Part shown: piece by piece, positions 1 to 3,941 of the stretch
Numbering within the stretch: the stretch's first letter is position 1
How the letters are laid out: each line of letters begins with the position of its first letter
Source of the DNA: Candidatus Woesearchaeota archaeon
GTDB taxonomy: Archaea > Nanobdellota > Nanobdellia > Woesearchaeales > GW2011-AR4
Assembly: GCA_016181325.1 (NCBI GenBank)
Contig: JACOZO010000076.1
Coordinates: forward strand, 1-5,184
Reading direction: 5' to 3'
DNA length: 5,184 bases
Made by a program: the position numbers and the translations under genes
Notes under the pieces: model-generated
Database searches by the model: none
What the model was told of the DNA's origin: nothing
The model's input: only the letters and a program-made list of their open reading frames with translations

Positions 1-144
1 TTCAGCGGCAAGCTAAAGGCATTTGACATCCATGTCAATGTTGTCCTTGAGGAAGCCCATGAAATGGAAAATGGCGAGATCAAGAGAAAGCTCGGCGTCG
101 TCTTCATAAGGGGAGACACAATAACTGTAATTTCCCCGGAATAA
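1..144 (+). CDS. LSm (Sm-like, snRNP-type) archaeal protein, C-terminal part
   Basis: The window opens inside this gene; 47 residues and a TAA stop are visible. The reading FSGKLKAFDIHVNVVLEEA matches the Sm1 motif of archaeal LSm proteins, including the His and Asn (visible residues 11 and 13) that contact uridine bases in known archaeal Sm-RNA structures. IRGDTITVISP near the end is the Sm2 motif, with the RNA-contacting Arg in RGD. Archaeal LSm proteins form six- or seven-membered rings that bind U-rich RNA. The protein ends right after Sm2, as is usual for the short single-domain archaeal forms of about 70-80 aa, so roughly 25-30 N-terminal residues are missing. L37e starts 32 nt downstream on the same strand, and the LSm-L37e pair is a recurrent archaeal arrangement, so co-transcription is likely. 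Confidence 0.93.
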   Translation, partial: FSGKLKAFDIHVNVVLEEAHEMENGEIKRKLGVVFIRGDTITVISPE

Positions 145-176
145 AAATGCATTATGTAATTCTGGCGGTGTTTTGA

Positions 177-344
177 ATGAAAGGCACTTATTCGATGGGA
201 AAGAAGTCCGGCAAGAGCAACATGATTCACTGCCGGAGATGCGGCAAGAGGACTTACCACAAGAGGAAGAAGAAGTGCAGCTCATGCGCCTTCGGCAAGA
301 GCGCAAGGCTCAGAAGGTACGAGTGGCAGAAGAAGTACAAGTAA
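177..344 (+). CDS. rpl37e: Large ribosomal subunit protein L37e (eL37)
   Basis: A 55-residue basic protein of the 60-residue class typical of L37e. It begins MKGTYSMGKKSGKSN, equivalent to the conserved TKGTPSxGKR start of the family. It has the four-cysteine zinc ribbon CRRC (C19, C22) and CSSC (C34, C37), followed by the family signature FGKSARLRRYEWQKKYK. It binds 23S rRNA as part of the 50S subunit. ATG 177 is preferred over the in-frame ATG at 195 because the KGT segment is conserved in the family and GGTG at 167-170 gives a Shine-Dalgarno match 6 nt upstream. It lies 32 nt after the LSm stop, probably in one operon. A T6 run at 354-359 just after the stop may terminate transcription. 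Confidence 0.96.
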   Translation: MKGTYSMGKKSGKSNMIHCRRCGKRTYHKRKKKCSSCAFGKSARLRRYEWQKKYK

Positions 345-356
345 AACAATAACTTT

Positions 357-366
357 TTTATATTAT
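357..366 (+). promoter_or_regulatory. TATA-like box upstream of tRNA-Leu
   Basis: TTTATATTAT is centred about 33 nt before the tRNA 5' end. That is consistent with an archaeal TATA box if transcription begins a few bases upstream of the mature 5' end. It merges with the T-run that may also end the L37e transcript, so the assignment is tentative. Confidence 0.4.
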
Positions 367-425
367 CATCAATATTTCTTTTTAATTGGATATTGCGGAG
401 ATGCCGGAGCGGCCAAACGGGACAG

Positions 426-442
426 AAACATCTGTTGTCCAA
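426..442 (+). other. tRNA-Leu intron 1 (17 nt, non-canonical position 30/31)
   Basis: This mini-intron sits inside the 5' strand of the anticodon stem. The surrounding bases form a textbook BHB. The central 4-bp helix is GGAC (420-423) with GTCC (437-440). The two 3-nt bulges are AGA (424-426) and AAG (441-443), cut AG^A and AA^G. A small intron hairpin AAC-ATCT-GTT (427-436) forms the inner helix. The outer helix is weak (G419-C444). Cutting at these sites is what restores the anticodon stem. Position 30/31 is among the non-canonical archaeal tRNA intron sites. Confidence 0.75.
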
Positions 443-449
443 GCTTAGG

Positions 450-501
450 TCGTCATTGGCAGGGCAAAGGTGTTACGAGCTTCACGCTATGACTGAAAGA
501 C
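450..501 (+). other. tRNA-Leu intron 2 (52 nt, canonical position 37/38)
   Basis: This intron begins after G449 (position 37) and ends before A502 (position 38). The inferred BHB has a central helix CTTA (444-447) with AAAG (496-499), of three pairs and one A-A mismatch. The 3-nt bulges are GGT (448-450) and ACA (500-502). A 5-bp inner helix forms between GTCAT (452-456) and ATGAC (489-493). The outer helix is the anticodon stem itself, which exists only once intron 1 is gone. The central helix is imperfect, so this BHB is of a relaxed kind. Confidence 0.7.
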
Positions 502-566
502 ACCTGTTGGCTTAGTGCCTTCGCAGGTTCGAATCCTGCTCTCCGCATTCTATAATTTCTTTTCCA

Positions 567-587
567 AAAACAAAAAACTATTTAAAC
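567..587 (+). promoter_or_regulatory. Promoter (BRE + TATTTAAA box), copy 1 of a 21-bp repeat
   Basis: An A-rich BRE-like stretch precedes ACTATTTAAAC, with the TATA core TATTTAAA at 579-586. Transcription would start near 608, leaving a short leader that carries AAGGAGGG (611-618) before the 98-aa gene. The whole 21-bp block recurs base for base at 935-955. Confidence 0.7.
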
Positions 588-623
588 CTGCATTCCCAGG
601 AATGCTACAAAAGGAGGGATATG

Positions 624-917
624 ATGGGCATCAAGGATTTTTTTTCAAAATTGTTAGGAAGAAAGAAAACTTCAGGAGAAGGCGCATTGACTGAAGTGCA
701 GCTGGAAGAGATAGACGGGAAAATCGAGGAGGCGCAAAGGGAGTTCAAGTCTGCCGACGACTACATCAGGGAGGGCGATCAGGGACGCGCCGAAAATCAG
801 GCGGCAGCAGGCAGACAGCCGCCGAGAACGGGCAGGAAGCCATTGAGAGCCGTCAAGAAGCCGGCAAGGGCCAAAAGGCGCGGCAGAGCCAAAAAATCAA
901 AAAAATCAGGGAGATAA
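624..917 (+). CDS. Small basic protein with helical N-terminus and Lys/Arg-rich tail, unknown function
   Basis: Not a family I recognise. It is 97 aa from ATG 624; a second ATG lies immediately upstream at 621. The Shine-Dalgarno GGAGG (613-617) is 6 nt from 624 but only 3 nt from 621, so 624 is preferred. Residues 1-15 (MGIKDFFSKLLGRKK) look like a short amphipathic helix. Residues about 20-55 are acidic and helical, with coiled-coil-like spacing (LEEIDGKIEEAQREF). From about residue 65 the sequence becomes Pro/Arg/Lys/Ala-rich and ends KKPARAKRRGRAKKSKKSGR, resembling a disordered nucleic-acid-binding tail. The change of character is sharp, and an alternative frame stays open from 815 to the TAG at 962 with a more ordinary helical composition, so a frameshift near 815 is possible. 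It has its own promoter, identical to that of the next gene. Confidence 0.6.
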   Translation: MGIKDFFSKLLGRKKTSGEGALTEVQLEEIDGKIEEAQREFKSADDYIREGDQGRAENQAAAGRQPPRTGRKPLRAVKKPARAKRRGRAKKSKKSGR

Positions 918-934
918 TCAATATTTTCCGTCAG

Positions 935-955
935 AAAACAAAAAACTATTTAAAC
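935..955 (+). promoter_or_regulatory. Promoter, copy 2 of the 21-bp repeat
   Basis: Identical to 567-587, with TATTTAAA at 947-954. It begins 18 nt after the stop of the 97-aa gene. The predicted transcription start near 976 gives a leader of about 24 nt that includes GGTGAT (991-996), a strong match to the archaeal anti-Shine-Dalgarno. Confidence 0.72.
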
Positions 956-999
956 AAGCAGTAGAACATACGTCTAAAAAACTTAAAAAAGGTGATTAA

Positions 1000-1236
1000 A
1001 TGGGAAAAGTAATCAGTAGGACAGGGGTAAAGAGAGAGAAAGGTTACCTGTATTTCCTGGACAAGAGGGGCAATGTAGCCAAGGTCCAGATGAAGAGAGC
1101 CGGAAAGAAGACCAGCAAGACTCAGACAGTCGTTGCAAAGGCAGGCATCAAGAGAAAGTCAGGATACCTGTATTATATTGACAAGGGCGGAAACGTCTGC
1201 GAAGCAAAGATGCAGAGAGGCGGAAGGAGAAGATAA
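1000..1236 (+). CDS. Small basic protein made of two tandem ~34-residue repeats, unknown function
   Basis: A 78-aa, strongly basic protein. The ATG follows GGTGAT with 3 nt between, and a TATA box lies about 50 nt upstream. The protein is an internal duplication with a 40-residue offset: residues 4-36 (TGVKREKGYLYFLDKRGNVA) align with residues 44-76 (AGIKRKSGYLYYIDKGGNVC). Conserved in both units are G-[VI]-K-R, GYLY, D-K-x-G-N-V and a terminal basic patch. The alternation of aromatic/aliphatic strands with a DK-GN turn suggests two beta-hairpins, each flanked by Lys/Arg. Small size, high charge and an apparently strong promoter and ribosome site would suit an abundant nucleic-acid-binding protein, but that is inference. 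It does not match Cren7, Sul7d, Alba or archaeal histones. A T-rich terminator follows directly. Confidence 0.85.
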   Translation: MGKVISRTGVKREKGYLYFLDKRGNVAKVQMKRAGKKTSKTQTVVAKAGIKRKSGYLYYIDKGGNVCEAKMQRGGRRR

Positions 1237-1237
1237 G

Positions 1238-1280
1238 CCTTTTTTAATTTTTTTTCTGTTTCTTTGATTTTATTTTTTTT
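1238..1280 (+). terminator. Oligo-T terminator of the 78-aa gene
   Basis: Several T tracts (1240-1245, 1248-1255, 1273-1280) begin 3 nt after the stop codon, with no strong hairpin. Such U-rich ends are the usual form of archaeal intrinsic termination. Confidence 0.6.
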
Positions 1281-1363
1281 AAAGTCATGATGTGATTTAA
1301 CTGCATTTATTTTCCTTATAGAACTAAATCCCTGTTTCTGGTAAATAATATCTTGGTATACCT

Positions 1364-1380
1364 TTTTCCATACGGGAAAA
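1364..1380. repeat. Inverted repeat upstream of a promoter
   Basis: TTTTCC (1364-1369) and GGAAAA (1375-1380) are a 6-bp inverted repeat around a 5-nt spacer. It ends 7 nt before the TATA box at 1388-1396, so it could be an operator or activator site. Nearby GGTATACC (1355-1362) is a perfect 8-bp palindrome. Either could occur by chance. Confidence 0.3.
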
Positions 1381-1387
1381 CCAAAGC

Positions 1388-1396
1388 TTTTTATAT
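1388..1396 (+). promoter_or_regulatory. TATA box of the 42-aa gene
   Basis: TTTTTATAT is preceded by the purine-rich ACCAAAGC (BRE-like). Transcription would start near 1418, giving a leader of about 40 nt with GGGGGTGG before the TTG start at 1459. Confidence 0.5.
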
Positions 1397-1458
1397 GGTT
1401 AAATCTTGAATTGTATCAGGGTTAGGGGAGAATTAAATATTCGTAGGGGGTGGCTCTT

Positions 1459-1587
1459 TTGAGAGATTCTGAGAAGGTGGACTACATAACTGTGGCAAAT
1501 AATGTATTCACTCACAAGCAGATTGAGTACTGGCACAACATAGTATTCATGAGGATGAAGAAGAGGAAATTCAGGAGATTGTTTTAG
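1459..1587 (+). CDS. 42-aa basic/aromatic protein of unknown function, TTG start
   Basis: An intact small frame beginning MRDSEKVDYITVANNVFTHK and ending FMRMKKRKFRRLF. The N-terminal half is mixed and helix-compatible, the middle is aromatic (EYWHNIVF), and the C-terminus carries a KKRKFRR cluster that could bind nucleic acid or membrane. The TTG at 1459 is chosen because GGTG (1449-1452) lies 6 nt upstream, a proper Shine-Dalgarno distance. A GTG at 1450 is in frame but would overlap that site, and a stop (1444-1446) closes the frame just above. Codon use (AGG/AGA for Arg, balanced third positions) looks like that of neighbouring genes. It has its own TATA box and ends 38 nt before the MTA phosphorylase gene. 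No homologous family is recognised, and the short length leaves some doubt. Confidence 0.6.
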   Translation: MRDSEKVDYITVANNVFTHKQIEYWHNIVFMRMKKRKFRRLF

Positions 1588-1594
1588 GAATAAT

Positions 1595-1602
1595 TATTTA
1601 AA
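1595..1602 (+). promoter_or_regulatory. TATA box for MTA phosphorylase (leaderless transcript)
   Basis: TATTTAAA is centred about 27 nt before ATG 1626, so transcription would begin at or next to the start codon. No Shine-Dalgarno is present in CCTCGATTTT just upstream, which fits leaderless initiation. Confidence 0.6.
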
Positions 1603-1625
1603 GAATTCTTTTATACCTCGATTTT

Positions 1626-2411
1626 ATGGTTAAAATAGGCATAATTGGCGGCTCCGGCGTTGATGACCCAAAGATAATACAGGAATTCAAAAGGATAAAG
1701 GTCCACACCCCTTACGGCGCAACTTCTGACCTGGTGATAACCGGCAAAGTGCATGATGCTGATGTAGCAATAATACCAAGGCACGGCGACTCCCACAGGC
1801 TCAATCCCACAAACGTGAATTACCGCGCAAACATCTGGGCGATGAAGGAGCTTGGCGTCACCCATATAATAGCGCCGACTGCCTGCGGCTCATTAAAGGA
1901 AGGGATAAAACCGGGTGATTTGGTCTTTATAGACCAGTTCATAGACAGGACGACAAAAAGGCAGCAGACTTTTTATGAAGGCGCGGAAGTCTGCCACATA
2001 TCAATGGCCGACCCGTTCTGCGGAAAATTAAGAAAATTACTGGCTGAAACTGCAAGGGAACTTAAAATTCCATTCCATGACAAAGGCACAATTGTCACGA
2101 TAGAAGGGCCAAGATTCTCTACAAGGGCAGAATCAAACCTGTTCAGGGGCTGGGGCTGCGACGTAATAAACATGACCACTGTCCCCGAGGCAGTGCTTGC
2201 CAGGGAAGCTGGCATATGCTACCAGCCCGTTGCGATGTCAACAGACTATGACTGCTGGCATGAAACTGAGGAGCCTGTCACGATAGGGCAGATTCTTAAA
2301 GTGATGAGGAATAATGCGGACAGCGTAAAGAAAATTCTTGTAAGCGTGATTCCAAAAATCAAGGACTGGGACTGCAGCTGCAAAACTGCAATCAACAGCG
2401 CGAGATTGTGA
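1626..2411 (+). CDS. mtnP: S-methyl-5'-thioadenosine phosphorylase (MTAP, PNP/MTAP family)
   Basis: A 261-aa protein close in sequence and length to MTA phosphorylases, which split methylthioadenosine with phosphate into adenine and methylthioribose-1-phosphate in the cytoplasm. This recovers the by-product of polyamine synthesis and other SAM use. Visible family motifs in order: phosphate-loop GGSG (8-11), HTPYGATSD (27-35), IPRHGDSHRLNP (50-61), NYRANIWA (65-72), TACGSL (85-90), DQFIDRTTKR (103-112), TIEGPRFSTRAES (158-170), MTTVPEAVLAREAGICY (183-199) and STDYDCW (205-211). The Asp pair in DYD is the feature that selects 6-amino purines over guanosine/inosine. The C-terminus has C-S-C (250-252), the CxC motif described in heat-stable archaeal relatives. 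The start is an ATG with a TATA box at leaderless distance. The next gene overlaps or abuts the stop. Confidence 0.95.
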   Translation: MVKIGIIGGSGVDDPKIIQEFKRIKVHTPYGATSDLVITGKVHDADVAIIPRHGDSHRLNPTNVNYRANIWAMKELGVTHIIAPTACGSLKEGIKPGDLVFIDQFIDRTTKRQQTFYEGAEVCHISMADPFCGKLRKLLAETARELKIPFHDKGTIVTIEGPRFSTRAESNLFRGWGCDVINMTTVPEAVLAREAGICYQPVAMSTDYDCWHETEEPVTIGQILKVMRNNADSVKKILVSVIPKIKDWDCSCKTAINSARL

Positions 2412-2413
2412 TT

Positions 2414-2905
2414 ATGATGAGCCGGCTGGAGAGTTTGGTGTTGGGTGTGGCGGCCGCAGGCTCGTTAGCTATTGGCTGCGGCGATCAAGGAGCTCAGGGC
2501 AGGATTACCGCTCCTGGCCAGGAAATGGTTGAAGAAATGTATGGAATGACGGAAAATGATGCTATAAAAATAGTAAATTACAGGCTGTTCTTGAATCCTG
2601 AGGGCAATGATGAACTTTGGTTCATAATGTATAATGGCTCGGGTAGGATATATAACAATGTTACGGCGGAAATAGTCATGACAGATATGTCAAACAGAGC
2701 GTACGTTTTTCCATCTGGAATTTACAATGACCCTAAGTTCCTGGATGAATATGTGAAGGGCGAGTTTTTCAGCCCAGGAACGCTGCTGTTTTCCAGGTTT
2801 GTGTTTCTCCCAGACACCAGAAGATTTTTCACATCACCGGGAGATAATGTGCATGTAAAAACTGGCGCTGGACTGCCATACTCTGTGATCTCGGCAGGCG
2901 GATGA
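2414..2905 (+). CDS. Putative secreted lipoprotein, unknown function
   Basis: No family recognised; 163 aa from ATG 2414. The N-terminus (MMSRLESLVLGVAAAGSLAIGCGDQG) has a positive charge, a hydrophobic segment and a Cys at residue 22 preceded by A-I-G, which resembles a lipobox, though Ala rather than Leu occupies -3. The rest has the look of a beta-rich exported domain (DELWFIMYNGSGRIYNNVTA, then AYVFPSGIYND and LLFSRFVFLPDTRRF). Two N-x-S/T sequons (NGS, NVT) could be glycosylated in an archaeal exported protein. Start candidates are GTG 2408 (overlapping the upstream TGA), ATG 2414 and ATG 2417; GTGAT at 2408-2412 can serve as a partial ribosome site, best spaced for 2417. Its abutment with the MTA phosphorylase gene implies co-transcription without an obvious functional link. 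Confidence 0.75.
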   Translation: MMSRLESLVLGVAAAGSLAIGCGDQGAQGRITAPGQEMVEEMYGMTENDAIKIVNYRLFLNPEGNDELWFIMYNGSGRIYNNVTAEIVMTDMSNRAYVFPSGIYNDPKFLDEYVKGEFFSPGTLLFSRFVFLPDTRRFFTSPGDNVHVKTGAGLPYSVISAGG

Positions 2906-2927
2906 GCGGCACTGCGATGAGTTCTAA

Positions 2928-3380
2928 TTAGATGATTCTAAACATCAAAAAGCTGATGAATATCCCTAGGATCAGGCCTGCAATTATCTCTGTCAGCTTA
3001 TGCCCCGCCAGCGCCCTCAGGTTCTTATCCACGAAATCATTATGCCCGTTCTCCGCCATCTTTGAAGTCTGCTCTATCAGCCTGCCCTGGGTGCCGTGGA
3101 ACCATCTCACAGCCATGAGGTCGACGATAAAAAGGACGCTTATCGCGGTTATGGCAAAGAAAAGCGTTGAAAGCCCCTCGATTATATAGAGCGAGGTTAT
3201 CATTGCCCCAAGAAACGCGGAATGGCCCGAAGGCATGCCCCCATATTCCTTGTAAAGCAGCTTAAGATTCGGCTTCTTGTTTTTGGCGTAATCCAGAATG
3301 AATTTCAGGATATTGCTGGCTACAGAAGCGAACAGCGCGCTGACAAAAAGCTTTATTCCATCAATCGAAGCTAGTGCCAT
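2928..3380 (-). CDS. DUF212/YuiD-type membrane protein (acid phosphatase/vanadium haloperoxidase-related)
   Basis: From ATG 3380 the protein is 150 aa, the normal size of this family. The signature GGMPSGHSAF is present, with Lys just upstream (KLLYKEYGG). A membrane helix follows, then DLMAVRWFHGTQGRLIEQT, and finally LAGHKLTEIIAGLILGIFISF. Lys, Ser-Gly-His, Arg and Gly-His are the positions corresponding to the PAP2 phosphatase active site. Three to four hydrophobic segments make it an integral membrane protein, and a lipid or polyprenyl-phosphate role is plausible but unproven. The frame continues upstream to a TTG at 3455 (175 aa). The extra residues are not part of the family, are AT-rich, and contain a TATA box placed for a leaderless start at 3380. 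It is convergent with the lipoprotein gene, 22 nt apart. Confidence 0.88.
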   Translation of the reverse strand: MALASIDGIKLFVSALFASVASNILKFILDYAKNKKPNLKLLYKEYGGMPSGHSAFLGAMITSLYIIEGLSTLFFAITAISVLFIVDLMAVRWFHGTQGRLIEQTSKMAENGHNDFVDKNLRALAGHKLTEIIAGLILGIFISFLMFRII

Positions 3381-3400
3381 ATAATTGCGATAAAACGCGG

Positions 3401-3409
3401 TTATAAAAG
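3401..3409 (-). promoter_or_regulatory. TATA box for the DUF212 gene
   Basis: On the minus strand this reads CTTTTATAA, centred 25 nt upstream of ATG 3380. Transcription would start at the ATG, and no Shine-Dalgarno is seen there. This supports 3380 as the true start. Confidence 0.5.
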
Positions 3410-3480
3410 CTTTTTTGTTTTGGGAAAAATCATCCACATTTTTTGCACCAATCAAAAATTATTTCCTTAAAAAATCAGGC

Positions 3481-3626
3481 GGCGCCAATGGTTTTGCAAA
3501 GCAAAACTCAGGAACGAAGTGACGCGATGGTGGCAGTTCTGTTTCCTATCAAGCAGCAACTGCCGTAATCAACCGAGCATTGGGGCGAGGCAAATTAAGC
3601 TGCCATGAAGGGCAATAGGCGCTTTA
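3481..3626. ncRNA. Candidate structured RNA or structured intergenic element
   Basis: No gene is seen here, yet the stretch is richer in G+C than its AT-rich flanks and folds neatly. CCAATG (3485-3490) pairs with CATTGG (3578-3583), extended by CG/CG across a GG bulge. Directly inside lies the perfect hairpin GTTTTGC-AAA-GCAAAAC (3491-3507). A second long hairpin, GGCAGTTCTG with CAG(C)AACTGCC (3532-3541 with 3554-3564), completes a three-way junction. A third arm is formed by AAGC/GCTT around TGCC/GGCA (3597-3624). T-runs flank both sides (about 3646-3650 on plus, about 3467-3473 on the minus reading), so the strand is undecided. RNase P, SRP and rRNA motifs were not found. Confidence 0.35.
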
Positions 3627-3739
3627 GAAAGGAATCACGGAAGGAATTTTTAACCTATTGGAATTTTATTCATTGTTAAAAATCATATTTAGAAACAAAG
3701 AGGGGCTGCCATAAGCCTTTCCTGTGTTTTTGGCCATAT

Positions 3740-3910
3740 TTATCCTGCAGCAATCAGCTTCATCAAGTCGGGCTTGATTTCCGCTGCTTTGGAATCAGCA
3801 GTGCTGAATCCTTGCTGAGGCCGTTTGTTATAAATAATATGGCTTTTGTCCAGGTTATAAGCCTTATAGCCTGCACCCCCCAGATACGCCTTGTTTTCAG
3901 AAGTATTTAT
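3740..3910 (-). pseudogene. C-terminal protein fragment without a start codon
   Basis: A protein-like minus-strand frame ends at TAA (3740-3742) and includes ENKAYLGGAGYKAYNLDKSH followed by PQQGFSTADSKAAEIKPDLM and KLIAAG. Composition and codon use look coding, with balanced third positions. No ATG, GTG or TTG lies upstream in frame: the sequence runs into AT-rich DNA (3918-3960) with only ATA at 3908-3910. It is therefore most likely the remnant of a truncated gene; an unusual initiation codon is the alternative. The family is not recognised. The rest of the gap 3627-3984 contains nothing else I can support apart from the terminator at 3942-3981. Confidence 0.4.
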
Positions 3911-3941
3911 TTCTTGCCTATATAATCTATATAATATATAA

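Larger units (their letters stand above)
395..547 (+). tRNA. tRNA-Leu (anticodon UAG) with two BHB introns
   Basis: The acceptor stem GCGGAGA (395-401) pairs perfectly with TCTCCGC (540-546). The discriminator is A547, as in archaeal tRNA-Leu (tRNA-Ser usually has G). CCA is not encoded. The T arm is GCAGG/CCTGC with loop TTCGAAT (523-539), and the D stem is CCG/CGG (404-406/418-420). The long variable arm GGC-TTAGT-GCC (509-519) marks a type II tRNA. Read straight through, no 7-nt anticodon loop with U33 can be formed. Removing 426-442 and 450-501 gives an 84-nt product with a perfect anticodon stem ACAGG/CCTGT (422-425 plus 443, with 503-507) and the loop CTTAGGA. That loop has U33 at 445 and anticodon TAG at 446-448, which reads CUA-type leucine codons. 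Exons are 395-425, 443-449 and 502-547. The tRNA-Leu identity is strong; the exact intron borders are inferred from BHB folds. Confidence 0.9.

Noticed and set aside
13..306. Cys/Ser-rich minus-strand open frame opposite LSm and L37e
   Set aside because: It is the mirror of two firmly identified genes; its Cys/Ser richness comes from reading the complement of Lys/Arg codons.
254..442. Minus-strand open frame across the end of L37e and into the tRNA
   Set aside because: It overlaps a ribosomal protein and the tRNA gene and has no coding character.
450..501. C/D box sRNA inside the tRNA intron, as in some archaeal tRNA-Trp genes
   Set aside because: A CTGA-like box is present near 493, but no RTGATGA box C is found at suitable distance.
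395..547. Single-intron tRNA with the stem ACAGA/TCTGT or GACAG/CTGTT
   Set aside because: These pairings give loops of 4 or 6 nt without U33 and no leucine or serine anticodon, whereas the two-intron model gives a complete stem, U33 and UAG.
1611..2215. Minus-strand open frames within the MTA phosphorylase gene
   Set aside because: The plus-strand frame is an unmistakable conserved enzyme, so the antisense frames are incidental.
2414..2420. ATGATGA as a C/D box RNA box C
   Set aside because: It lies at the start of the lipoprotein gene and is explained by two ATG codons; no matching box D with a kink-turn arrangement was seen.
2932..3189. Plus-strand open frame opposite the DUF212 gene
   Set aside because: The minus strand carries the conserved GGMPSGHSA motif; the plus frame is its complement.
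3481..3660. RNase P RNA, SRP RNA or a riboswitch
   Set aside because: None of the conserved sequence blocks of these RNAs could be found; only a generic fold is supported.
3605..3679. 24-codon plus-strand frame starting MKGNRRFRKES
   Set aside because: No Shine-Dalgarno or properly placed TATA box, and it overlaps the third arm of the structured region.
3666..3737. 23-codon minus-strand frame starting MAKNTGKAYG just after the headless fragment
   Set aside because: Too short, with a weak ribosome site and an AT-rich end without protein character; not enough to call a gene.
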